64,000 nt of DNA. Origin: Candidatus Bipolaricaulota bacterium (GTDB lineage: Bacteria; Bipolaricaulota; Bipolaricaulia; Bipolaricaulales; Bipolaricaulaceae). The notes under the pieces were generated by a model, which ran no database searches, was not told the origin of the DNA, and worked only from the letters and a program-made list of their open reading frames with translations. Of this stretch, positions 48,228 through 56,003 are shown piece by piece. The stretch covers positions 1 to 64,000 of the forward strand of contig JAUQPF010000007.1 in the NCBI GenBank assembly GCA_030550535.1, written 5' to 3'. A program made the translations under genes and the position numbers. Numbering within the stretch: the stretch's first letter is position 1; each line of letters starts with the position of its first letter.

Positions 48228-49127
48228 CTAGTCCTCCCGGTCCGAGAGGGGCTCCACGTGGACGACCACGGAGGCCCGGCCGCCCAGGGCCTCCCGCACC
48301 GCCTCCTCCACCCGGGAAGCGATGGCATGAGAGTCGGCCACAGAAAGCTCGGGATCCACCTGGATGTGCACGTCCACGAAGGCGTCCTGCCCGGAATAGC
48401 GGGTGCGCAGCTTGTGCCAGCTCTGCACCCCCTCCACCCCCTCAATGGCCTGGATGACCTTGTCCCGCTCCCTTCGGGGAAAGGCGCCCTCGGAAAGCTC
48501 GTGGGTGGCCCGCCGCAGGATGCCCAAAGCGGCCCAGCCGATGAGGAGGGCCACCAGGACCGCGGCGATCCCGTCCACCTTGGTGAGGCCGAAGTTGGCG
48601 CAGATCCCGCCGATGAGGACGGGCACCGAGGAGAGGGCATCGCTGCGGTGGTGCCAGGCGTTGGCCAAGAGCGCAGCGCTGTGCACCGACCGACCAAGCC
48701 GCACGGTGGCTCGGTACAGCCATTCCTTGAGGGCCACGGACAGGGCGGCCGTCAAGGCCACGGCCCAGCCCAGGCGGACCCTGGGCCCCAGGCGCAGGGC
48801 GGAAAGGGCCTCCCACACGATGAACACACCCACGCCCAGGAGGGCCAAGGCCACCAGCGTTCCGGCCATGGTCTCGAACTTCCCATGGCCGTAGGCGTGG
48901 GTCTCGTCCGGGGGACGTCGGGCCAAACGCAGGCCTCCCAGGGTGACGAAATCCGTGGCCAGGTCGCTTAGGGAGTGGATCCCGTCGGCGAAAAGGGCCG
49001 TGGAGCCCAGAGCCAAACCCAGCCCGACCTTGAGGCCGAAGAGCCCCAGGTTCACCCCAAGCCCGAGGTAGGTGACCCCCTCGGGGGTGCGGGGCTCAAG
49101 CGGGAAGGATTTCGATGGGGTCGCCAT
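48228..49127 (-). CDS. Cation diffusion facilitator (CDF) metal transporter
   Basis: This 299-residue metal/H+ antiporter has six predicted helices. The helix 2 zinc site has ALFADGIHSLSDLATDFV (D and H ligands), helix 5 has NAWHHRSDALSSVPVLIGG, and the cytoplasmic C-terminal domain carries HKLRTRYSGQDAFVDVHIQVDPELSVADSHAIA. The HxxxD/DxxxD pattern suits Zn2+ or Fe2+/Mn2+. ATG 49127 overlaps the upstream gene by 32 bases. The 189-base gap downstream (48039-48227) shows only a possible promoter for the neighbour. Confidence 0.93.
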   Translation of the reverse strand: MATPSKSFPLEPRTPEGVTYLGLGVNLGLFGLKVGLGLALGSTALFADGIHSLSDLATDFVTLGGLRLARRPPDETHAYGHGKFETMAGTLVALALLGVGVFIVWEALSALRLGPRVRLGWAVALTAALSVALKEWLYRATVRLGRSVHSAALLANAWHHRSDALSSVPVLIGGICANFGLTKVDGIAAVLVALLIGWAALGILRRATHELSEGAFPRRERDKVIQAIEGVEGVQSWHKLRTRYSGQDAFVDVHIQVDPELSVADSHAIASRVEEAVREALGGRASVVVHVEPLSDRED

Positions 49128-49476
49128 CCTGAACCTTGTCCAGAACCTCGGGATCCCCGAGGAGGCGGCCCACCACGGTCACCGGGCTGGCGGGCCGGAT
49201 CTCCCCGGGGTGGCGGGAGGCCGGAGTGGGCCCGAAAAAGAGGCACAGGGCCCGGCCCGGCGGCCAATAGCCGATGGCCCCCTTCTCCACCACCTCCACC
49301 CCCTTTTCCAGCTCCACCGCCACGGGGGTAGCGAAGTAGATCTCTTTTCCCCACCGGCTGGCCTGGGCCTTGAGGGGCAGGGCTTGGCACAGGGCGGCCA
49401 CGGTCTTGGGCGCGCGATCCTCTTCAAGCAAAGCCCGCACCTCGCCGAGCCGCGGCGATCGCACCACGATCTCCAT
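49096..49476 (-). CDS. Cyclophilin-like domain protein (TM1367-like)
   Basis: A 126-residue beta-rich protein. Motifs such as KTVAALCQALPLKAQASRWGKEIYFATPV, GAIGYWPPGRALCLFFGPTP and PVTVVGRLLGDP match the cyclophilin-like family that includes TM1367. These proteins lack the prolyl isomerase active-site arginine/phenylalanine set, and their function is unknown. Start ATG 49476. It sits between a NagD-type phosphatase (10 bases upstream) and the CDF gene (overlap). Confidence 0.8.
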   Translation of the reverse strand: MEIVVRSPRLGEVRALLEEDRAPKTVAALCQALPLKAQASRWGKEIYFATPVAVELEKGVEVVEKGAIGYWPPGRALCLFFGPTPASRHPGEIRPASPVTVVGRLLGDPEVLDKVQDGDPIEILPA

Positions 49477-49486
49477 CACCGAAATT

Positions 49487-50272
49487 CTAGCACTGCACAA
49501 GCCTTTCCTGCACGAGGGCCCAAAGATCCTGGGCCACGTAGGTGGGCTTAACTTTCGTGCCCGCAAGCTCCTCGGCGCGGGTAACCCCGGAGAGGACGAG
49601 GGCCGTGTCCATGCCCAGGCCCTGGGCGCCAACCACGTCCGTGTCCAAGCGGTCCCCAATCATGAGCACCTCGGAAGCCCCAAGGCCCAGGACCTCCAGG
49701 GCCACTTGGAAGGCAATGGGCGAGGGCTTCCCCACCACGATCTCCGGGGGAAAGCCCATGCCGCGGAGAGCGCCCACCACCGCGCCCGCGCCCGGCACAA
49801 GGCCTTCAGGTGTGGGAAAGGTGGGGTCCTCGTTGGTGGCCAAAAGTCGGGCTCCCCGCAGGAGGGCCCGCAGGGCCTGCCCCAGCTTCGCATAGGTGAG
49901 CTCGCGGTCCATGCCCACCACGATCCACTCCGCCTCCTCCGGGCCCACCAGCGTGTGGCCGGCGGCCCCCATCTCCTCGCGGATCCCCTCCTCGCCGATG
50001 TACCAAAACCGCACGGGCCCAAAGCGCGTGCGCAGAAAGCGCGCGGCCACGAAGGAGCTAGGGAGGACTTCGTGGGGCTCGGCCAAAATGCCCGCGCGGC
50101 GGAGCCGCTCCGCCGTGCCCGCCCGGGACTTCGTGGAGTTGTTGGTGAGGAGGAGAACCGGGCCACGGCCACGCAGATGGGCCAGGGCCTCGGCCGCACC
50201 GGGCAGGGCCTGCCCACCCCGCACGAGGACCCCGTCGATGTCCAAAAGAAAACCGCGGTAACGCTCAAGCAT
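49487..50272 (-). CDS. HAD superfamily IIA phosphatase, NagD-like
   Basis: A 261-residue haloacid dehalogenase phosphatase. Motif I is FLLDIDGVLVRG with the nucleophile and acid/base aspartates, motif II is LLTNNSTKS, motif III Lys lies in VVGKPSPIAF, and motif IV is MIGDRLDTDVVGA. The IIA cap sits between motifs II and III. Relatives dephosphorylate p-nitrophenylphosphate, UMP or 2-phosphoglycolate. First gene of a three-gene minus operon. Confidence 0.92.
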   Translation of the reverse strand: MLERYRGFLLDIDGVLVRGGQALPGAAEALAHLRGRGPVLLLTNNSTKSRAGTAERLRRAGILAEPHEVLPSSFVAARFLRTRFGPVRFWYIGEEGIREEMGAAGHTLVGPEEAEWIVVGMDRELTYAKLGQALRALLRGARLLATNEDPTFPTPEGLVPGAGAVVGALRGMGFPPEIVVGKPSPIAFQVALEVLGLGASEVLMIGDRLDTDVVGAQGLGMDTALVLSGVTRAEELAGTKVKPTYVAQDLWALVQERLVQC

Positions 50273-50371
50273 AGCGGAATGGTAGCGAAGGAGCGCGTGC
50301 TTCCTCCACCCAAGCCCAAAGGAGGGACGAACGCCCTTGCCCTGGCCTTTTCGTTCGTCAAGGATTGGGCC

Positions 50372-51322
50372 GTGCGCGCAAGAATTGCGGTTCTCTGTGG
50401 CGGGACCTCCGCGGAGCGCGAGATCTCCCTGCGCTCAGGGAAAGGCGTCCATGCCGCCCTTGTGCGCAAGGGTTGGGATGCGGACCTCCTCGCGATCGAC
50501 ACCTTCGACGGCCTCCCCAGGCGCCTTGCCCCCTACACCGTGGTGTTCAACATCCTGCACGGCGGGCCTGGGGAGGACGGCACCGTGCAGCTCCTTTTGG
50601 AACTCATGGGCAAGGCCTATGTGGGCTCCGGCCCCCTGGCCTCCGCGCTCGCCATGGACAAGGTGGAGGCCAAGAAGGCCTTCCAGGGGAAGGGCTTGGC
50701 CACCCCGCCTTGGCTCTTCTTTCCCGGCGGGGAGCTTCTGCCCTTTTTGGAGCGCGCCAAGGAGCTGGGGTTCCCGTTGGTGCTCAAGCCGCGGCGCGAG
50801 GGCTCCAGCGTGGACGTGCATCTCATCCGCACGGAGGAAGAGCTCGCGCCCGCCGCGGAGAAATTGGCTCAGCGCTACGGGGAATTCCTCGTGGAGAAGT
50901 TCATCCCCGGCCGGGAGGTGACCGCCGCCCTCCTGGAGACGGACGAAGGCCTGCGGGTTTTGCCGCTCGTGGAGCTGCGCCCCAAAGCGGGGGAGCTCTT
51001 CGACTGGACGGCCAAGTACACCCCCGGCGCCTGCGAGGTCCTTTGCCCAGCCCCCCTTTCCCCAGAGGAGGCCGCGCGCGTGGAAGGGGCCGCGCGCGAG
51101 GCCTTCCTCCTTTTGGGCTGCCGGGACCTGGCCCGCGTGGACCTCCGCCTCTCCCCCGAGGGCGTGGCCTATGTCCTTGAGGTGAACACCCTGCCCGGGA
51201 TGACCGAGCTTTCCCTGTTCCCCCGGGCCGCTCAGGCCGCCGGGCTAAGCTACGACGATTTGGTGGATCTCCTCGTGCGCCGCGCGCTTTCCCGCTTGCC
51301 CCAAACGCGCCAAATCGGGTAG
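50372..51322 (+). CDS. ddl: D-alanine--D-alanine ligase
   Basis: Ddl joins two D-alanines for peptidoglycan precursors. The 316-residue ATP-grasp protein has the N-terminal ARIAVLCGGTSAEREISLRSG, FNILHGGPGEDGTVQ, the omega-loop region KPRREGSSVDV, and the C-terminal metal site ARVDLRLSPEGVAYVLEVNTLPGMTELSLFP. Start GTG 50372 fits the family N terminus. A weak TTGCCC/AAGGAT pair with 17-base spacing ends six bases upstream, so it may be leaderless. Its presence shows the organism makes murein precursors. Confidence 0.95.
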   Translation: MRARIAVLCGGTSAEREISLRSGKGVHAALVRKGWDADLLAIDTFDGLPRRLAPYTVVFNILHGGPGEDGTVQLLLELMGKAYVGSGPLASALAMDKVEAKKAFQGKGLATPPWLFFPGGELLPFLERAKELGFPLVLKPRREGSSVDVHLIRTEEELAPAAEKLAQRYGEFLVEKFIPGREVTAALLETDEGLRVLPLVELRPKAGELFDWTAKYTPGACEVLCPAPLSPEEAARVEGAAREAFLLLGCRDLARVDLRLSPEGVAYVLEVNTLPGMTELSLFPRAAQAAGLSYDDLVDLLVRRALSRLPQTRQIG

Positions 51323-51325
51323 AGT
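51296..51325 (+). promoter_or_regulatory. Promoter of the metal-dependent hydrolase gene
   Basis: TTGCCC (51296-51301), 18 bases, then TAGAGT (51320-51325). It overlaps the end of ddl. Confidence 0.4.
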
Positions 51326-51328
51326 AAA

Positions 51329-51347
51329 CCTGACCGGGCAGGTCAGG
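51329..51347 (+). promoter_or_regulatory. Inverted repeat at the transcript start of the hydrolase gene
   Basis: CCTGACC-GGGCA-GGTCAGG is a perfect 7-bp palindrome arm pair centred about 13 bases after the -10 box, and its right arm runs into the AGGAGGTGG ribosome site. It could be a repressor operator or an mRNA hairpin that masks the ribosome site. Confidence 0.45.
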
Positions 51348-51359
51348 AGGTGGTTCTCG

Positions 51360-52004
51360 GTGAAAATCCTGTGGTATGGGCATGCCTGTTTCCGCATCAC
51401 CTCCGCCGAGGGCACGGTGATCCTCACCGATCCCTACGACGCCAGCGTGCCCTATAAAGCCCCGGAGGGGCCCGCCCACATCGTCACCGTCTCCCATGAG
51501 CATTTTGATCACAACGCGGTGGACCGGGTGAAGGGGAACCCCGAGGTCCTCCGGGGGGTGGGCGAGTGGAGCGTGCGGGGTGTGCACATTCGGGGGATCG
51601 CCGCCTTCCACGACCCCAAGGGCGGGAAAGAGCGGGGCAAAAACGTGATCTTCCGCATGGTCGTGGACCAGGTGGTGCTCGCCCACTTTGGGGATCTCGG
51701 TCACACCCTCACCGCCGAGCAGCTCAAGCCCCTGGAGGATGTGCAGGTCGCCCTTCTCCCCGTGGGCGGCTTCTACACTGTTGGCCCCAAGGAGGCGAAG
51801 GAGATCGTGCAGGCCCTCCCCAGCCTGCGGGTGGTCATCCCCATGCACTACCGCACGGAGGCCGTGAAGGACTGGCCCATCCGCCCCGTGCAGGAGTTCC
51901 TGGAGGCCGTGGACCTTACCGTTCGCGAGTTCAAAGGGGAAGCGGAGATCACCGCGGAGAATCTTCCCAGGACGAAGGAGGTGTGGATCCTCTCCTATGC
52001 CTAA
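51360..52004 (+). CDS. Metal-dependent hydrolase, metallo-beta-lactamase fold (UlaG/YtkL-like)
   Basis: A 214-residue protein. The N terminus MKILWYGHACFRI and the zinc motif SHEHFDHNAV (H-x-H-x-D-H with Glu inserted) near residue 46 place it in the UlaG-like branch. Further ligands are likely FGDLGHTL and MHYRTE, with FHD in GIAAFHDPKGG. UlaG relatives hydrolyse lactones or phosphodiesters; the substrate is unknown. GTG 51360. It overlaps the aminotransferase gene by eight bases. Confidence 0.88.
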   Translation: MKILWYGHACFRITSAEGTVILTDPYDASVPYKAPEGPAHIVTVSHEHFDHNAVDRVKGNPEVLRGVGEWSVRGVHIRGIAAFHDPKGGKERGKNVIFRMVVDQVVLAHFGDLGHTLTAEQLKPLEDVQVALLPVGGFYTVGPKEAKEIVQALPSLRVVIPMHYRTEAVKDWPIRPVQEFLEAVDLTVREFKGEAEITAENLPRTKEVWILSYA

Positions 52005-53202
52005 CATATCGGCTCGTAGCCAAGCGGCTCCGGCCTCACCCATCCGCCGCCTGTACCCCTTGGCCGTGGAGGCCAAGCGCAAGGGCAAAAAGGTCTACCA
52101 CCTGAACATCGGACAACCGGACATCCCCACGCCCGAATCCTTCATGCGGGGGGTTCGCGAGGCCAAAATCGAGGTCTTGGACTACGCGCCCTCCCCGGGG
52201 ATACCCGAGGCCATCGAGGCCGTGCGCGCCTACTACGCGGAGCTGGGGTTCTCCCTGGCCCCCGAGAACATCCTCATCACCATCGGCGGATCGGAGGCCA
52301 TCATCTTTGCCCTCACCGTGACCTGCGACCCCGGCGACCAGATCCTCATCCCCGAGCCGTTCTATCCCAACTATTTGGGGTACGCCCGGCTCACCAACGT
52401 GGAGATCCTGCCCCTCACCACCGTGCGGGAGGAGGGCTTTCATCTGCCGCCCCGCGCGGAGATCGAGGCTCGTCTGACGGCCCGCACCAAGGCCATCCTC
52501 TTTTCCAACCCCGGCAACCCCACGGGGGTGGTGTACACCGAAAAGGAGCTGGACGTGCTCGTGGACCTGGCCCTGAAATACGACCTCTTCCTCATCGCCG
52601 ACGAGGTGTACCGGGAGTTCGTGTACGCGGGCCGTCACAAGAGCCTCCTCTCCTACCCCGAGGCGGCGGATCGCGTCATCATCGTGGACTCCATATCCAA
52701 AAGGCTTTCCGCGTGCGGAGCGCGTATTGGGATGTTGATCTCCCGCAACAGGGAGGTCATGGCCGCCGCCTATAAATGCGCCACGATCCGCCTTTCCGCC
52801 CCCACCTTCGAGCAGCTTGGGCTTGTCGCCTTCATGAAGGACCCCAACCGCCAGGCCGTCGTGGCCCAGATGATCGAGGAGTATCGGGCCCGGCGGGAGG
52901 TGTTCTGCGAGGAGCTCCGGCGCATCCCTGGGGTCACCTTCCGCAAACCCGAGGGCGCCTTCTACGTGATGTTCGGCCTCCCCGTTCAGGACAGCGAGGA
53001 CTTCATCCGCTGGATGCTCACGGAATACCCAGGGGAGGAAACGGTGATGTTCGCGCCGGGGACGGGCTTCTACGCCACGCCCGGACGGGGCCACGACGAG
53101 GTGCGCGGGGCCTACGTGCTCAAGGTGGAAGATCTGCGGCGGGCCTGCGCCGTCCTCGCCGAGGGGCTGGCCCTCTATACCGCCGCCTTGGCGCGGCGAT
53201 GA
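51997..53202 (+). CDS. Class I/II pyridoxal-phosphate aminotransferase (aspartate aminotransferase-like)
   Basis: A 401-residue fold-type I aminotransferase. NIGQPDIPTP lies near the N terminus, PLP-contacting residues in ITIGGSEAIIFAL, the NPGNPTGVVYT loop near residue 170, DEVYREF near 200, and the Schiff-base lysine in DSISKRLSACGARIG near 230. The SKRxSxCGARIG version marks a subgroup of aspartate-type enzymes common outside Proteobacteria. The amino donor is not certain. ATG 51997; overlaps tlyA by four bases. Confidence 0.9.
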   Translation: MPNISARSQAAPASPIRRLYPLAVEAKRKGKKVYHLNIGQPDIPTPESFMRGVREAKIEVLDYAPSPGIPEAIEAVRAYYAELGFSLAPENILITIGGSEAIIFALTVTCDPGDQILIPEPFYPNYLGYARLTNVEILPLTTVREEGFHLPPRAEIEARLTARTKAILFSNPGNPTGVVYTEKELDVLVDLALKYDLFLIADEVYREFVYAGRHKSLLSYPEAADRVIIVDSISKRLSACGARIGMLISRNREVMAAAYKCATIRLSAPTFEQLGLVAFMKDPNRQAVVAQMIEEYRARREVFCEELRRIPGVTFRKPEGAFYVMFGLPVQDSEDFIRWMLTEYPGEETVMFAPGTGFYATPGRGHDEVRGAYVLKVEDLRRACAVLAEGLALYTAALARR

Positions 53203-53984
53203 CGGAGGAGAAAGCCCGGCTCGATCTCCTCCTCGTGGAGAAGGGGCTTGCGCCCTCCCGGACTAAGGCCCAGGCTCTGATCCTGGCCGGCCAGGTTCGG
53301 GTGAACGGCGTCCTTGTGGACAAACCGAGCGCGCTTATTGCGCGCTCCGCTTTTCTTGAGGTTCTCGCTCCTCCAAAGTACGTCTCCCGGGGTGGAGAGA
53401 AGCTCGCGGCCGCCCTTCAGGCCTTCCGCCTGGACCCAAGCGGGAAGGTTTGTCTGGACATCGGCGCCTCCACCGGCGGGTTCACCGATTGCCTTCTCCA
53501 GCACGGCGCCGCCCGGGTGTACGCCGTGGACGTGGGCCGCGGCCAACTCCACTGGATGTTGCGCCAGGACCCACGCGTGGTGGTGAAAGAAGGGTTGAAC
53601 GCCCGGTTCCTCAAACCCGAGGACATCGGGGAGCCCGTGGACCTTGTGACCATCGACGTCGCGTTCATCTCGCTGCGCCTCATCCTTCCCAGACTCGTGG
53701 GGATCGTGCGCAAGGAAGGCGATGTGGTGCCTTTGGTGAAGCCCCAGTTCGAGGCGGGCCGGGAACACGTGCGCAAGGGCGTGGTGCGCGATCCCCGCGT
53801 GCACCGCGCGGTCCTTGAGGAGCTTATGCGTTTTGTGCGCGAAGAGTTGGGCTGGTCCGTGCGCAAGGGCGTGGCCAGCCCCCTTTTAGGCCCGGAGGGG
53901 AACCGCGAGTTCTTCCTGCACGTGGTGCCCCGGCCTGGCGAGGATCAGGAGCTCCCCTGGGCGGAGCTTGGGTTAAGCGCGTAG
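53199..53984 (+). CDS. tlyA: TlyA-family rRNA 2'-O-methyltransferase
   Basis: A 261-residue protein with an N-terminal S4 RNA-binding domain (RLDLLLVEKGLAPSRTKAQALILAGQVRVNG) and a FtsJ-like SAM-dependent methylase domain (CLDIGASTGGFTDCLLQHGA near residue 84; VDLVTIDVAFISLRLILP). It methylates C1409 of 16S and/or C1920 of 23S rRNA. ATG 53199 overlaps the aminotransferase stop. The 3' end overlaps the convergent patatin gene by 12 bases. Confidence 0.94.
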   Translation: MTEEKARLDLLLVEKGLAPSRTKAQALILAGQVRVNGVLVDKPSALIARSAFLEVLAPPKYVSRGGEKLAAALQAFRLDPSGKVCLDIGASTGGFTDCLLQHGAARVYAVDVGRGQLHWMLRQDPRVVVKEGLNARFLKPEDIGEPVDLVTIDVAFISLRLILPRLVGIVRKEGDVVPLVKPQFEAGREHVRKGVVRDPRVHRAVLEELMRFVREELGWSVRKGVASPLLGPEGNREFFLHVVPRPGEDQELPWAELGLSA

Positions 53985-54806
53985 CTCTGCGAGCACGGAC
54001 TGGGCCGCCTCCCGACCGGCCTCCACCGCCTCCGGAAGGCGATGGAAATCGAGAAGCCCAATGGAAGGGAGCTCAGGCTGCACGAGGATCAGGCGCTCGC
54101 CCAAACGTTCTTTGGCCCGGGCGAGCTGAAGTTCCCGCAGGGCTCGGGAGGTGATGTCGTAGGCACGGAGGGCGACGTCCACGAGGGTGGTGGGCGGTCC
54201 GCCCAAGGGAGCGGCCACGTCCACGGCCACCACCCGCTCCGCGCGATCCGCCACGGCATCGATGGGGAGGTTGTTGACCACGCCGCCGTCGATGAGCCAC
54301 CGGTCCCGCCAGCGGATGGGGCCAAGAAGTCCAGGCAGGGCGGCGCTGGCCCCGATCCCTAGGTAAGCTGGACCCGTGCGGATCCGCACCTCTTCCCCGC
54401 TTACGAGATCGCAGGCCACGGCCACAAACGGCGGGGACATCTCTTCAAAGCGCTGCCCCTTGGTGAAAAGGCGCAGGAACGCCAAAAACCTGGCATTCCG
54501 CTGGGCCGTGAGCTCCCGCCACGGCTTCCCCCGAAGTTTCTCGAGGAAACTCGCGGCCACTGCCTGCTCCACCACCGTGCGATAGGTCTTGGGGAGGCCA
54601 AAGAAGGAGGGCAAGTCCAAGTGGGCCAGGACCCGTACGAGCTTAGCGAGGTCCTGCCCCGCGCAGTAGAGGCCGCCCACGATGGCGCCCATGGAGGTGC
54701 CGGCCACGGCCTGCGGCGGCAAGCCCTGCTCCGCAAGCGCAAGAAGAAACCCCAGGTGGGCGAAGCCCCGCGTTCCCCCACCCCCCAAGGCCAACGCAAA
54801 GCCCAT
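53973..54806 (-). CDS. Patatin-like phospholipase (RssA/YchK type)
   Basis: A 277-residue patatin-fold serine lipid hydrolase. The oxyanion motif is GGGGTRGFAHLG at the N terminus, the nucleophile Ser is in AGTSMGAIVG near residue 38, and the catalytic Asp is in DGGVVNNLP near residue 173. It lies three bases after phnE on the same strand, so it is probably the last gene of the PhnDCEE operon. That suggests a link between lipid breakdown and uptake of a phosphorus compound, which is inference. Confidence 0.92.
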   Translation of the reverse strand: MGFALALGGGGTRGFAHLGFLLALAEQGLPPQAVAGTSMGAIVGGLYCAGQDLAKLVRVLAHLDLPSFFGLPKTYRTVVEQAVAASFLEKLRGKPWRELTAQRNARFLAFLRLFTKGQRFEEMSPPFVAVACDLVSGEEVRIRTGPAYLGIGASAALPGLLGPIRWRDRWLIDGGVVNNLPIDAVADRAERVVAVDVAAPLGGPPTTLVDVALRAYDITSRALRELQLARAKERLGERLILVQPELPSIGLLDFHRLPEAVEAGREAAQSVLAELRA

Positions 54807-54809
54807 GCC

Positions 54810-56000
54810 CTAGGCCAGTTTCTCCCGAAGCCGCGCCGAAGCCCAGTCCAAAAGCCAAACCATGAGGATGATGAGGAGGGTGAGGAGCGTGGCCTCCTGG
54901 AAGGCCCAGCCCCGCAGGTACTGGATGAGGCGGAAGCCGATGCCGCCGCCGCCCACCATGCCCACCACCGTGGCCATCCGCACGTTGATGTCCCAGCGGT
55001 AGATGGTGAAGGAAATGTAGGGGTTGATGATCTGGGGGATGATGGCGTAGCGGATGACCTGGAGGCGGTTGGCGCCCGTGGCCGTGAGGGCCTCCACCGG
55101 TCCTGGGTCGATGGCCTCAAGCTGCTCCGCGTAAAGCTTCATGAGGTCCACGATGGAGTGCACAAGGAGGGCGAGAACCCCGGCAAAGGACCCCGTGCCC
55201 ACCCAGACCGCGAAGATGATGGCCCAGATCACGGCGTCCACGGAGCGCGTGAAGCTCCCGATCATGCGGAGCACGGTGTAGATGGGGCGGGCGATGGGGC
55301 CGCGCATGAGGTTCCGCGCCGCCAAAAACGAGAGGATCACGGCAAAGGGCACGGCGAACGCCGTGGCCATGATGGCCATGAACAGGGTCTCGCCCAAAAG
55401 CCGAAGGCCCAGGACCAAAAGGTCCCAGCGCGGCGAGACGATGGCCCTCCAGAATTTGATGGTTTTTTCAAAGCCGGAGACCAGGCGCGCCGGCTCCACC
55501 CGGGTTATGCCCACCGCCGCACCCAGGGTGCTCAAAAGGACCAAAGCCACGAGCCAGCCGGTCAAGCTCCGGTACCAGGGGCGGTACACCACGAGGGTGA
55601 CCTCGGAGAGGGTGAGCCCCGAGAGGAGCTCCGCGGGGGAACGCCCCTTGGGATCGAAAAGGGCGGTGAAAAGGGTCAAGGGGAAAAGGGGCCAAGCCAG
55701 GGCGTAGAGGAGCCTTTGGCCGGCGGTCCCGCCCCGAAGCTCGTGGTGCACGACCTTCAGGCCCACGGTTTGATCCCAGGCCGACCAGAGGGCGGCCACG
55801 GGCACGATCGCCCAAAGCATCGTGGTCCAAGGGAAGAAGGAGTACTGGATGCGGCCGAAGCGGAAGTAGCTATAGCTCACGGAGACCGCGGCCCAGAGGT
55901 ACCCTAGGGTGCCCAGGTCAAAAAGCGCGGGCAAGATGCGAACACGCAGGCCTTTCGCCCAGCGAAGCAGCGCTTCTTGAACCGCAAAAGCACGGACCAT
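54810..56000 (-). CDS. phnE: PhnE-type ABC permease with RDD-like N-terminal extension (second copy)
   Basis: This 396-residue permease belongs to the phosphonate/phosphite-type importer. The C-terminal 270 residues are a standard PhnE: conserved SFTRSVDAVIWAIIFAVWVGTGSFAGVLALLVHS, and ATGANRLQVIRYAIIPQI with INVRMATVVGMVGGGGIGF. The first about 125 residues are extra: membrane segments with LPALFDLGTLGYLW and QTVGLKVVHHELRGG that recall a degenerate RDD domain. Normal PhnE is about 260-280 residues. ATG 56000; three bases after the other phnE gene. Confidence 0.88.
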   Translation of the reverse strand: MVRAFAVQEALLRWAKGLRVRILPALFDLGTLGYLWAAVSVSYSYFRFGRIQYSFFPWTTMLWAIVPVAALWSAWDQTVGLKVVHHELRGGTAGQRLLYALAWPLFPLTLFTALFDPKGRSPAELLSGLTLSEVTLVVYRPWYRSLTGWLVALVLLSTLGAAVGITRVEPARLVSGFEKTIKFWRAIVSPRWDLLVLGLRLLGETLFMAIMATAFAVPFAVILSFLAARNLMRGPIARPIYTVLRMIGSFTRSVDAVIWAIIFAVWVGTGSFAGVLALLVHSIVDLMKLYAEQLEAIDPGPVEALTATGANRLQVIRYAIIPQIINPYISFTIYRWDINVRMATVVGMVGGGGIGFRLIQYLRGWAFQEATLLTLLIILMVWLLDWASARLREKLA

Positions 56001-56003
56001 GGC

